The notes under the pieces are model-generated. The model searched no databases. It was not told the origin of the DNA and worked only from the letters and a program-made list of their open reading frames with translations. A DNA stretch of 64,000 bases from Brachionus manjavacas. Its lineage: Eukaryota; Rotifera; Eurotatoria; Ploima; Brachionidae. Positions 22,717 to 33,081 of this stretch are shown here, one piece after another. The stretch's first letter is position 1; every line of letters starts with the position of its first letter. The stretch covers positions 2,790,001-2,854,000 of the forward strand of contig JAHQIY010000003.1 in NCBI GenBank assembly GCA_019054805.1, given 5' to 3'. Both the position numbers and the translations under genes were made by a program.

Positions 22717-25337
22717 CTGGTAATGTTGAGCAAGTTTGGTGTGAAATATCGAGACATCAAGACGAAAAAAAAGTCCTCATCGGTTGCATATACCGTCCGC
22801 CCTTAAATGCTCGCACGTTAGAAGACAAGGTAAAATACACCGACAATGCTGCGGCTATTAACAGATCGATTGCAGTAGCAGCTAGGGCAGTAGAGAATGG
22901 TTTGTACAGCGGCTTGTGTGTGACTGGAGACTTCAATTTTCCCGACATCAAGTGGACCGATGATTTTGTCATGAATCAGGGGAAAGATAATGGGTTATCT
23001 GGAAAATTTCTTGACACGCTCGAGAACTTCTCACTTCATCAAGCCGTGCGAAATCCTACGTTCTTTCCGGCCAACAGCAATCCGGTAAACATTCTTGACC
23101 TAGTAATCGGTGACAGGCCAGAAAGAATCGATATACATATGATCGGTGCTCCATTAGGTAAGGCTCGGCAGGCCCATGCGGTAGTCGAGTTCGTGCTACA
23201 CCTAAACTCGTCAAAAACCTCGGAATACGGATCGACACGGTTTAACTACACCAAAGGCAAGTACTCAGAGTTGCGCATGGCTCTCAGTCTCATCAACTGG
23301 GAAGTTGAACTTGACACTCATAATATAAATGAAGCCTATGATCGATTCATTCAAATATATAATTGCCTTTGTAGTAAACACATTCCCAAGAGCAGAAATA
23401 CTGTGCGCAACTTCAAACTTCCCTGGATGACGAGCGAATTAGTGAAGCTAAATAACAAGAGAAAGCGTCTTTTCGTCCACAATTCGCGTACAAACTGGAG
23501 CTCAGCGTCTAATGTTCGGATCTATAGGCGAACTTTAAAAAAGATGACATATAAAATCAAAGCCGCCATCATTTCTTTCGAGCGTCGCATAGCTTTTAGC
23601 AAGAACCAGAAGCAACTCTTCTCGTACATACGCCGACGAAGCTCAGTTAATACAAGCATAGTTGTCCTGACGACAGCTGACCGAACTATAACTGAGCCAT
23701 GTGACATCGCCGATCACCTAAATTGTCAGTTTGCATCGGTATTCCAAGTTGAGACAGATTTTGATCCTGAGTACACTCCTTCAACAATACCTCCGATTGA
23801 GAAGCTTGTTATTAGCGAACAAATGATCGTAAACAAACTTACCAAGCTAGATACATCAAAATCGATTGGCGTGGATGGAATTCACCCCCGCTTTCTTAAG
23901 GAGTGTGCTGCAGAAATCTCTCGACCACTTGCTCTCATCTTTAAATTGTCCCTCACTACCTCATCTCTTCCTGCAATATGGAAATTGGCCAACGTCACTC
24001 CGGTTTTTAAGAAAGGTAGTCGTGTCGATTCGTCCAACTATCGTCCAATTTCATTGACGTCAGTAGTCTGCAGAATAATGGAATCCCTTGTCCGTGACTC
24101 AATAATGTCTCACTTATGCTCAAACAGTTTACTTGCACCGCAACAGCATGGGTTTGTTCCAAAGAAAGCCTGTAGCACCAACCTTATTGAGACTGTTGAC
24201 GTAGTTACATCGGCAATGAAGAATAAGAAGCCAGTTGATATTATATTCTTCGATTTTGCCAAAGCTTTCGACAAGGTGCCTCATGGCAGGTTGATAAAAA
24301 AGCTAAGTACTGTTGGCATCCAAGGTCAAATTCTCGACTGGATAAAAGATTTCCTGGAGGGCAGGAAGCAGCGTGTGGTTCTAGGTCCGCACGCTTCAAA
24401 TTGGAAAGATGTCACTTCGGGTGTTCCTCAAGGTAGTGTGTTAGGTCCAATTCTCTTCGCAATCTTCATCAATGACCTACCAAGCCACTTGATACACACA
24501 AGCAAGCTTTTTGCCGATGATCTAAAAATAATAGCGCAGGTGGAATCCGAGGAGGCGGTGAATAGTCTTCAAGCTGATTTGGACACAGTGGCTGAATGGT
24601 GTTGGACTTGGTTGATGGAAGCAAACGAGTCTAAAATTAAGGTTATGAATATCGGTAGCAACAAGCATGTAGCAGAAACCAGGTCTTATACGCTAAAAAA
24701 GAAGGATGGCTCTCGCATTTTGCTTCAAAACACATCGGAAGAACGCGACCTGGGCATCATTCTCACGCCTAATTTTAAGTTCAGCTCACAGTCCGCTCAT
24801 GCCGCATTAAAAGCTAACCAAATTCTAGGAATGTTAAAAAACACATTCGTTTCTAGAGATGTAGAACTATGGGCCTCACTCTATCGCACCTACATTCGTC
24901 CGCATCTGGAGTTTTCAGTGTCGGCTTGGAACCCGTACCTCAGGAAGGATATAAATACCCTTGAAAAAGTTCAGAGGAGAGTAACGAGAGTCCCCACTGC
25001 CTTGAAAGGCATGGAGTACGAGAACAGACTTGAGAGGATGGGTCTTACATCTTTGGAGACAAGACGACAACGTGGTGACTTAATTCAACTATACAAAGTC
25101 AGCAGAGGCAAAGATGACATAACGTGGCACAACGAGCCAAATTGGTCGGCTCCGAGAGACACGAAGAGAAGTCAACTACGGCGTGAGATCGTGGCATCTT
25201 GTCAGCAAAGACACAACTTCTTCATCAATCGAATAGCTAATGAATGGAACGAACTGCCAGACGACATAGTCGCAACTGAGACCGTGGACTCCTTTAAAAT
25301 CAAATACGACCATTATCAATTAAGACGACCGCTTTGA
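22683..25337 (+). CDS. LINE ORF2, endonuclease C-terminus and reverse transcriptase
   Basis: The frame is open from about 22,671; the first in-frame ATG is 22,902. The endonuclease continues with CIYRPP and TGDFNFPDIKW (catalytic Asp/Asn). Where the usual S-D-H triplet is expected, this copy reads GKARQAHAVVEF, so His is kept but the Asp is missing. Counting from the ATG, the reverse transcriptase covers ~300-600. It shows RPISLTS (~381), FDFAKAFDKV (450-459, first catalytic Asp), SGVPQGSVLGP (506-516) and FADDLK (537-542, catalytic Asp pair). The end has LEKVQRRVTRV and FINRIANEWNELPDD. RT motifs are intact, so primed reverse transcription would be possible, but endonuclease activity is doubtful. 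Confidence 0.9.
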   Translation, partial: DSILRRTLVPLTGNVEQVWCEISRHQDEKKVLIGCIYRPPLNARTLEDKVKYTDNAAAINRSIAVAARAVENGLYSGLCVTGDFNFPDIKWTDDFVMNQGKDNGLSGKFLDTLENFSLHQAVRNPTFFPANSNPVNILDLVIGDRPERIDIHMIGAPLGKARQAHAVVEFVLHLNSSKTSEYGSTRFNYTKGKYSELRMALSLINWEVELDTHNINEAYDRFIQIYNCLCSKHIPKSRNTVRNFKLPWMTSELVKLNNKRKRLFVHNSRTNWSSASNVRIYRRTLKKMTYKIKAAIISFERRIAFSKNQKQLFSYIRRRSSVNTSIVVLTTADRTITEPCDIADHLNCQFASVFQVETDFDPEYTPSTIPPIEKLVISEQMIVNKLTKLDTSKSIGVDGIHPRFLKECAAEISRPLALIFKLSLTTSSLPAIWKLANVTPVFKKGSRVDSSNYRPISLTSVVCRIMESLVRDSIMSHLCSNSLLAPQQHGFVPKKACSTNLIETVDVVTSAMKNKKPVDIIFFDFAKAFDKVPHGRLIKKLSTVGIQGQILDWIKDFLEGRKQRVVLGPHASNWKDVTSGVPQGSVLGPILFAIFINDLPSHLIHTSKLFADDLKIIAQVESEEAVNSLQADLDTVAEWCWTWLMEANESKIKVMNIGSNKHVAETRSYTLKKKDGSRILLQNTSEERDLGIILTPNFKFSSQSAHAALKANQILGMLKNTFVSRDVELWASLYRTYIRPHLEFSVSAWNPYLRKDINTLEKVQRRVTRVPTALKGMEYENRLERMGLTSLETRRQRGDLIQLYKVSRGKDDITWHNEPNWSAPRDTKRSQLRREIVASCQQRHNFFINRIANEWNELPDDIVATETVDSFKIKYDHYQLRRPL

Positions 25338-25370
25338 GGGGCATCCCTGCGAGTTATCTCGCCACGCGGT

Positions 25371-25397
25371 CTTACTACTACTACTACTACTACTACT
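25371..25397 (+). repeat. (TAC)n tail of the LINE
   Basis: About nine TAC/ACT units follow a 3' UTR with a short stem (CGAGTTATCTCG). A microsatellite instead of poly(A) is usual for CR1/L2-type LINEs. The second 477-bp repeat begins directly after it. Confidence 0.9.
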
Positions 25398-25874
25398 AGT
25401 CATAATTTAAGTCAAGTCATGACTTTTTTTTTATCAAGTCAATCAATTAAATTTTTAATAAAAAAGTTCGAACAACATGAATTTTTTGACGTTCCAGGTA
25501 GTAAATGCGGCGGCGGTTTTGTCGATTACAAGAATTATAGTTGTTGATTTGACTGTCGATTTCAAGCATATTTCGTTAGCAGATAAACTCTTATCTTCGA
25601 ACGATGATTCATTAAATGTCACTTCGAGATCAATCAATTTTAAAAAGAATTTAAAGCCATTTTCAAACAATTTTTAGAAAATTTTGTGATCATCTTATTC
25701 GTTTGTATGAATTGATGCACATTATTGAAGAGGTTTTAAATTTTCTTGAAATTTATTTCATTATAAATCATTTTGACAAGTTAAATTATCGTTTATTTTG
25801 TATTTATATTATGACCCAACAAATTAGTTCTAAATTGGTACTAATTTGTAAATACCTGAACAAAGTCGAATATG
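25398..25874. repeat. 477-bp direct repeat, copy B (3' of LINE)
   Basis: This copy is identical to 20,716-21,192, including the T9 run and both end points. After it the sequence reads CGAAATAAAATTT, which would be the original continuation of the target before LINE insertion. Confidence 0.9.
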
Positions 25875-26149
25875 CGAAATAAAATTTAAAGGAAAAAAAT
25901 TAAAAAAAAGTTTTTTTTCAAAATTTTTAAACTTAAACACCAAACATTTTTAGAATAAATAAACTTATAAAAAGTAAAAATCAGAAATTCTAAATAGCGA
26001 AAAAAGTAGGTTTCTCCTAGCATTTAATTTTGCGTTATATTTCGTGGCCCTGTTAAGATCCTTCCCCCGGTAGTCAAGTCAGCTCAATAAGGATAAAATT
26101 TTTTAATTAAAAATTTAATTTTGAGAAATTAGGAAAACAAATTTTTATC
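25875..26149. other. AT-rich DNA, no gene seen
   Basis: This short stretch lies between the 477-bp repeat and the next LINE relic. No frame or repeat could be supported. Confidence 0.5.
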
Positions 26150-26310
26150 AAACATTTTAGTTCAATTTGAAGTTGTTTAATATCTCTTTATGTACTAAAT
26201 TTTGAAACTCAGGAACCAGTTTTGTTGCTCTTCTTTGAATTTTCTCCAACTCCTTATGTCTTTTTCAAGATATGGCAACATCTTATTTGCCATATGGACA
26301 CTAACAATTT
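26150..26310 (-). pseudogene. Decayed LINE ORF2 C-terminal fragment
   Basis: On the minus strand about 26,265 to 26,185 reads HKELEKIQRRATKLVPEFQN. This matches the LEKVQRRVTRV region of the LINE at 21-25 kb, though with a spelling closer to other CR1/Jockey members. Stops precede it and nothing else of the element is left. Confidence 0.75.
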
Positions 26311-28866
26311 TTTCTACATTTTAATTAAATAAAATTAAAAAAAAATAATCTTTTTATATTAAAAAAAATTAAATTCGACAAGATAAAAATAAATAAGAGT
26401 CATTAAATATTTGAGTTTTTTATTAAAGTTTTGATTTTTTTTTTTATTTGAAAAGCTTTTTTATCTTAAAAGCTCTTATTAAGCTTTTTGAAATTTAAAA
26501 AGTTAATTAAATTAATTTCAATATTTAATTAATAATTTTCTTGTCAAATTCTGGCCCAAAAATCTGGAATTCCGCAAAAATATTCCCTAATTCACATTTG
26601 CGATTTAATTTCTAAGCTTATTTAAATAATTACAATATTTATTAATTTTTATTAAAGATTTATATTTCCTAAAATACATATATTTTGTTTGGACAATTTA
26701 AACCGAAAAATTACTTCTTCCGATATTTTAGTTTGAGGGCCACTTTGCACTCTTTAAAGCTTTTTATTTAAATCAATTGTTCTTTTTACCTGAGGTGATA
26801 TTACAAAAAAAGAAAATAAATTGCTAAATTAAAATTTCTATTCTTTTTTTAAAAATATTTATTTGCTAAAATTATGAAAATTGGATTTTATTTATTCGGA
26901 TAAACATTTAAACAATTTACAAAATTTAACAAAAACTATTTATTTATGATAAATCGAGAGACTTTAAACCTATAATCAATATACTATCAAATAGTAAAAA
27001 ATAAAGAGTTTTTTTTAAATAATCGTCATTTAATTGTTCTAAAACCAGGACATTTTAAATTTCTATTTGCTCAATTTTTAATTTATCAAAACAGTTAAAC
27101 TAAACTAAAAAAAGGACTCTCGTTTTCGGACGCTTGTAATAGTATCCAAACAAAGCAAATGCTGTGTCAACTAGTCTGGATGGTGTGTTTTTTTGTTAGT
27201 CCGCAGGCTAGGACTTCTAGACATCCTTGACAGCAGATACAAATTTGAACCATTGGACCAATTAAAAAACCATTTAAACCAGCCCTAAAATGTAAATATT
27301 TTTCACTCGATTAACCATGCCATTACCACTAAACTAGGCCCGAAAACAAGTTGTCAGTGCAATAAATATTTATGACTATGAGTGAAAAATATTCATTTGC
27401 TTATCAATGCTGGGGTCTCAAGCAACCAATTTGGGCCATAGAAAAAGAAAAGTTATATAATTTGAGTGCGCAGTAAGAATCTAGTCAAGTTGGCTCCCAG
27501 TCTCATTCTGTTTGCTCTTAATCTCATTAGCTTTTTGTTCATTTAAATAGTTTATAATTTTATTTTGTTATGCAAATAATCGGGTCAGATTTATTTACGA
27601 GGCGAATATTCCTCCGAAAAAATAAATCATGCAATTAGGATAATTTTGAGGCCCAGAATTTTTTTCATCTTATTGATTAGATTAGCTTATTGAAGCAATG
27701 ATTTATGTAGATGAAAAATTTTTACGGTTTGTTCAGAAAAGTGCTCTCATGCCAAGACTGGAGTTTAATCTCTCATCTAAGTTTATTTTTCGTTATGGGT
27801 TATTAAGATCTGATTGATTTTGAGGCTTCTAGAATTTAAAGAAAGGTAGAGTCTAGGTTTTTATTTTTTAAATAGCTAAATTTTGATTTTAGATAAAAAA
27901 AATCAATCATAGAGTGATACTGAAATTAATTTTCAAATTTTATCTTTATTTATTTATTTTGGCGCCAATTATGGTGAAGTCACAAGAAAATTAAAAGTAA
28001 AAAGAGATTAAACTTTAAATGTCATCTTAAAAATATTAGATTTCTTTTTTATCTCAATTTGTACATAAGTGATAAGCAAAAATTTTTTTTTTTAGAATAC
28101 TTTTTTTCGTGAAGCCAAAAAAAATTTTAAATTAATTAATTTTTAATAATGATTCATAAAAAAGTCACAAATGAAAATCGATTTTTTATAGTTTTTTTTT
28201 TAGCTAGACCTCTCTTTTAGATTTTCATTTATTTCTGATTAATTTGGCAATTTATTTTTTTTGTTTAATTTGAATTAACTAAATAATTAGTGAAAATTTA
28301 ATAGTGTAAGTTTTAGTCGATTTTTTTCAAAATTTTTATTTAATTGAAGGAAAAATTAAAATTGGTATTAGCAAAAAACTAAAATTAACAAGATTATTTC
28401 CGGTTATTATAATTCTGGTATTGACTTAAATAAATAATCAAATTTGATTTCTATTTAAACGCTTTTTTTCCTCTATAATTAAAAATTTGAAAAAAAAACA
28501 TTTTAAATAGCATCCAGACAATTTATAATAAATGATTGTTTTAAAAAAATAAATTTTAATATTTATTTTTTTTATATTTATTTTTATTAATAAATTTATA
28601 TATATTTTTAGGAATGGAAGCTTTAAAAATGTCATTTTTTTATAGAAAAGATCTGACTAGAAAACAAATTCAAAATTAATATAAAATTAAAATTTTTGTA
28701 TTTACTCAATTTAGTAGATAAATAATCAAAAAGGTAGAAAATTAAAAAAAAAATTTCCACTTAAAAAAATTGCCATAGTTTAAATATGCTTAGAAAGTAA
28801 AGTTTTTTTATGTGTAATTTTTTGATCTAAGATAAAAATTTCGGGAAACAATAATTAAATTTTTAT
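26311..28866. other. AT-rich intergenic DNA with a small inverted repeat
   Basis: No gene. ATATTTTTCACTC at about 27,297 and its inverse at about 27,384 form a small stem around a ~75-bp loop, possibly a worn MITE. A slightly G+C-richer patch at 27,110-27,480 has no recognisable frame. Confidence 0.5.
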
Positions 28867-29150
28867 CATTATTATTATTATTATTATTATTGTTTAGCTA
28901 CGGAAAGTTGAATAACTTACTGAGCGTATTTGAGAGGAATAGAGTTATTCCTTACGCTATAGTAGCTTTCTGTGCTGTAATAAACTTGTCGTACCGCGCT
29001 TTAAAACAATTTAAGTCTTTGCTTCAATTATTTCATTCATACCAAGCTTGTTCCAATCGTCTGCAATTCTGTTCATAAAGAATGTTTCGCGCACCTTGCA
29101 ATTTCTAACAAATTCTTTCTCTAAACGTAAATTTGACATTTTTCTGTAAT
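28867..29150 (-). pseudogene. LINE 3' end with (AAT)n tail
   Basis: Read on the minus strand, about 29,135 to 28,930 spells MSNLRLEKEFVRNC, FFMNRIADDWNKLG and, after a frame change, FKARYDKFITAQKATIA and a stop. This is the C-terminus of a CR1/L2-type ORF2 (compare FINRIANEWNELPDD and FKIKYDHY in the intact LINE). A (AAT)n tail at 28,890-28,867 follows. The tail differs from (TAC)n, so this is a second LINE lineage. Confidence 0.8.
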
Positions 29151-29328
29151 TTTATTCTTTTAAAAATTTTGATTGATTTTTTCAAACTTATAAATGAGGT
29201 GTAATGTTTACATCAGACCACTGCCGGATTAATGGTGTCCGGGCCGAGTTATAAACTATTATTTTTCCCAGGTACTGACTGACACTCGTCAGGTTGCCGC
29301 TGCAAACATTGCCTCCAAGAAACACCTT

Positions 29329-29378
29329 TATTTTTATTTATTTTTTTGATAAAATTAACCTCCTAAGAAGAAGTAGCT
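29329..29378 (-). repeat. Fragment shared with the 3' end near 58.8 kb
   Basis: TTAACCTCCT plus an adjoining TTTATTTATTT-type stretch is the reverse complement of AGGAGGTTAATTC and the AAATAAATA tail at 58,820-58,870. It is probably the 3' end of the same unassigned retroposon, in opposite orientation. Confidence 0.45.
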
Positions 29379-29605
29379 CATAAAAAAATTAAAAATTAAA
29401 AATTAAGCTTTATATTTTATTAATTTAATTAAATATCTTATTAATCTCTGGGACTATAATACTAGTCGCCAGATGTAATATTTACATTAGTACCCTTGAG
29501 TCTGTCTTTTTGATTTTTTCGCTAGATATGCTCCTTCTTAACTCAAACGTTCATATTAATTAGTTGCATAACTAGCCATATAGTTGTATATTTTTTCTTA
29601 AATTT

Positions 29606-30298
29606 TTTTTATTGAAATTATCTTTCGTGATACGTATCACGAAATTCACACAAACTCAATCTAAATTTTATTTATTTACACAAAAATTTTTTTTTTTTTT
29701 TATCAATGATTTAATTTTGAAAAAAGCTCCCAAGCATGAGGGTTTAAACGAAGGCTATTGCCATTCGAACAAACCCTGGGTTTTCCCAAATCTATTTAAA
29801 AAAAAAAAAATCTTTCGTGATACTTTTTTTTGCTACAAAATTTAGAGAATTTGCTTTATCCAACTATATTTTATATTTTAATAAACAATAGCTAATTATT
29901 TTTGTTATTATTAGAACAGTTAAGTCGGAGAATATTTTATTTATTTGTATGTTAAAATTTAAGCCTTTAACTATCAGGGTCAACTGAAATGACCTGCAAA
30001 TTCTCTACGAAATACACAAGCTAAAAATTAATTTCTGCTAAATTTGCAGAGTTTTCCCAGAATCTGGCTAAAAGCGACCAAATATGGCATTTAATGAATT
30101 TGTTTCATCTAGCTCTATTTTATTTTTTAATAAAAAATACTTCTTATTCATAAAAAATAACACTGTTTTTATAATTTCAGCAAAATTTTAAGTTAATTTG
30201 TAAATAGAAGTTTTTTTTTAAATAAAAAATAAAATTGATTAAGGTGAAAAAAATTAACTTAAAATACTATGATTCACGAAAGATGATTTCAATAAAAA
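29606..30298. mobile_element. ~0.7-kb inverted-repeat element (MITE-like)
   Basis: TTATTGAAATTATCTTTCGT near 29,609 is matched in inverse orientation by CACGAAAGATGATTTCAATA at 30,275-30,294. At the left end 29,623-29,644 is a perfect 22-base palindrome centred on ATACGTAT with arms TTTCGTG/CACGAAA. CTTTCGTGATAC recurs once more at about 29,812. A 77-codon plus frame spans part of it but has no recognisable content. A separate repeat (29,884-30,085) lies inside. Confidence 0.6.
29884..30085. repeat. Repeat shared with 32,811-32,970
   Basis: AACAATAGCTAATTA, GAACAGTTAAGTCGGA, TGACCTGCAAATTCTCT and ACTAAAAATTAATTTCTGCT occur in the same order at 32,811-32,970, with small indels. The second half also resembles the central part of the 341-bp MITE family. 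Confidence 0.75.
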
Positions 30299-32119
30299 AC
30301 TATTAGAAAAAATTTGAATTGAACATACTTATAAATTGATTTATTGAAGTTTTATTTTTTTGGTTTTCACTTTTAAATATGAGACAAATCGATGCTTAAG
30401 TTGTAGTTAAATATCCCAAATGTTTGACCCTTAATCGATTTTGTTAAAAATAACCTATCGAAATTTAATGCATCGATAATTTTTTAGATTCTAATTATCT
30501 TTTCATTGAATGTAAATTTTTTCTTTCTTCTAGTATCAAAAATTTTAAATTAATTGAAATAAACAGGAAGCTAATTAGTTTTTTTATATTTTATTTTTAT
30601 AATTTAAATATCTGATGAAAACTTTGTAGGAAGAATAATTTTTTTATTCTTTCAATTTTTTGTGTTTGATCTTCTTGAACTAATAATAATTTGTTCTCTG
30701 GTTCAGAAGATCAAATTTTGCGTTTGTTTTGCGTCCAACAATGATTCATTATTAAGTAGTTTAACATTTGTAGAATACAATGCTTCTCGATTCATTTCGA
30801 CAGATAGAATAATACAATTCATACCATTTTCAAATAATTAATTTTGATGGATTGTGGTCGTAATCAGAGAGAAAAAAAGAAAAGTATTGATCATTACTGA
30901 TGAGTTTAGTGAAAATTTTATATCAAAAATCATTATTATTTAAATTATTTTATCTTAAAAATATTTTTTAATCAATCAAAATTAGTCTTTGTATTCTGAT
31001 TTTTACACTTTAGATTCGAAAAAAATTATTTTAAAGTGGAGGCAAAATTTCTCTTTTAAAATTTCAAAAATTTAAATTTATAAAAAGCTGCCAGATCTTT
31101 TTACGCACGGAAAAATTAAAAATATCAATTGCAAATTTAAAAAACATGATATCTAATTAAACACAATGAATAGTAATTTATTAATTAAAAAAACATTGTA
31201 ATTAACTAAGTTTTGTTTTAAGTTACTGAGCAACTTAAAACTTGTAAGTTTTCGTAGTCTGCTTCTTTCTTATCTCACTCATTTAATTTTAAAAATCGAA
31301 CAATAAGAAGCGGAAAAAGAAGAAAAAAAAAGAGAAAGGGTAAACTAGTCTCGATATGTACATGCTTAATCATAAAAAAAGCGACTTAACTTCAAACTTT
31401 TTTTTGTAACTTAAATTTTATAGAAAAATTGATATTTGTTCAAAAAAAATTTTTTTTGTATCTAAAATATAAATCGATTGTATCTGAATTTTCATTTACT
31501 ACTTCAATTTTTTTCGATATTACTGGCATTGATGGTTTAGTAGTAAATCAGGTCCTTTTGTGAACTCTTTTCATTTACTTGAAGCCAATGTGAGGAACCT
31601 CGGCTCTCGAGCTATAGAGCGAAAATTTTAATTTTAGTATGAAATTATTTGCGGATGGTTAATACTTTTACCAGCAGAAATGTTTTCAATGGAAATAATT
31701 TTCAATTTTTTCAAAGAACCATAAAATCACGTCTTAAAAAAAGTAAATATTCTTTAAAAAAACAGACGAGATCCAAGAGAAAACAATAAATATAGATAAT
31801 AATATAATGGTAGGAGAAACCAATAATTTTTTGATACAAATAAGAAAATTTACATTTAAAACAAAAAGTTTAAAAAAAAAAAATACATTTTAGAAATTAT
31901 TTTTATGAAAATCTTAATTTTTTTCTGTAGCACGCATCATTTAAATATATTTTCGGTAAAAACTGCACAAAAATTGACAAACATTTATATTGAATTGCAG
32001 ATAACTGGCAGTAGCAAGATTTAGGTATTACACTGAATGTTTCAGAAAATAAATATAAAGAATCAATTTAGAATTTTAGAAAAAAATCTCCTTTTTCATT
32101 TTTTATTCTAAATTTAAAG
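30299..32119. other. AT-rich intergenic DNA, weak protein-like patch
   Basis: No supported gene. At about 30,640-30,835 the plus strand reads FASNNDSLLSSLTF...FIPFSNN and then a stop. This resembles the end of the plus-strand frame in the 477-bp repeat (SSNDDSLNVTSRSI...KPFSNNF and a stop). Whether this is a real shared coding relic is uncertain. Confidence 0.35.
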
Positions 32120-32334
32120 TTTCCATGAACTAAAAAAAAAAAATTTTTTTAAATTTGCTAGATGAGGCTTTATATCAGAAAATTTATACTCTTGGGCTGT
32201 CTAATGCATTTAGATTTGCCATATTTCAGAATTTTCTTGCAATTTTAGCATCTTCACGATTCTTCGTCAGTATTCAAAATTTTAAAGCCCGGAGCTGGTC
32301 CTGACTTGAGACTTGTGATTTTTAAACAACTCTG
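32120..32334 (-). mobile_element. hAT-like element end (body to the left)
   Basis: The reverse complement from 32,334 begins CAGAGTTGTTTAAAAATCAC, AAGTCTCAAGTC. It matches the 36,790-37,000 end over about 210 bp, including AATTCTGAAATATGGCAAATC and CCCAAGAGTA. The CAGAG start is typical for hAT termini. No transposase frame is attached. Confidence 0.65.
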
Positions 32335-32810
32335 TTTTTTGACCAAAATAATCATTGTTAATATTTTCGGTAATTTTTTTTATATAATAGTAGAAAACTA
32401 AAATGTAATGTCAAGAATTTAAAAACCTTTTCTATTATTACAATTTTGTACACTGAGTATCAGGTAAATGACTAAAACTTTATCCTTTAAAAAAAAATTT
32501 TTTTTTCTTGCAAAGTAAAAGAAACTTTTCTTAATTCTTTGGTTTCTTGCCTAGAAATTTTAATATTTAATATTTTATTCATGACTTGAAGCTAAATTAT
32601 TAATCCATTTTTTTTATTTGAAAAACTATCTGTGTTATCACATCATTAATCAATCAAAATTAATGCGATCGATCCCAAAAAGAAGAATGGTAAGACAACA
32701 GAAAAAGCAAAAAAAGCTTTGGGAAAATAGATAAAAAATTCTTTGAACCTTTTAAAAAAATTTAAAATCTAAACAAATAGAAAATTTAATTACTCTGGGA
32801 AAAATTTTTG

Positions 32811-33081
32811 AACAATAGCTAATTAATTATTTTTGATATTTATTAGAACAGTTAAGTCGGAAATAATTTATTTATTTGTTTATGACCTGCAAATTCTCTG
32901 CAAAATACACAAACTAAAAATTAATTTCTGCTTATAAGGCAGAGTTTCACCGGAATTCGGCCAAAAGTGACTATATACTGCACCATATTGCATTCACAGA
33001 ACTAATTTTGAAACTCTAGAAAAATATTATTAGATTTTATATCATTTTTTCCGTTCTTCTGCACTGAATTTTATAATTCTT
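32811..33081. repeat. Repeat unit joined to MITE-family right end
   Basis: The first part (to about 32,970) matches 29,884-30,085. The rest (CATATTGCATTCACAGAACT ... CTGCACTGAATTTTATAATT) matches the right inverted repeat of the element at 44,629-44,969. The junction suggests that the two are parts of one larger repeat family. Confidence 0.65.

Larger units (their letters stand above)
21193..25397 (+). mobile_element. Near-full-length CR1/L2-type LINE
   Basis: The 4,205-bp element starts directly after the 477-bp repeat. It has a 44-bp leader, ORF1 (21,237-22,148), ORF2 split by one frameshift (22,132-25,337), a 3' UTR of about 45 bp and a (TAC)n tail at 25,371-25,397. It is much richer in G+C than its surroundings. 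Domain order (coiled-coil/RRM-like ORF1, then apurinic-type endonuclease, then reverse transcriptase) and the C-terminal LEKVQRRVTRV and NEWNELPDDIV motifs place it in the CR1/L2/Jockey group; the exact clade needs a tree. Decayed relatives with the same tail type lie at about 5.0, 35.3 and 43.6 kb. Confidence 0.9.

Noticed and set aside
28866-28890. (ATT)n run considered as a free microsatellite
   Set aside because: It directly follows a LINE C-terminus on the minus strand and is its tail.
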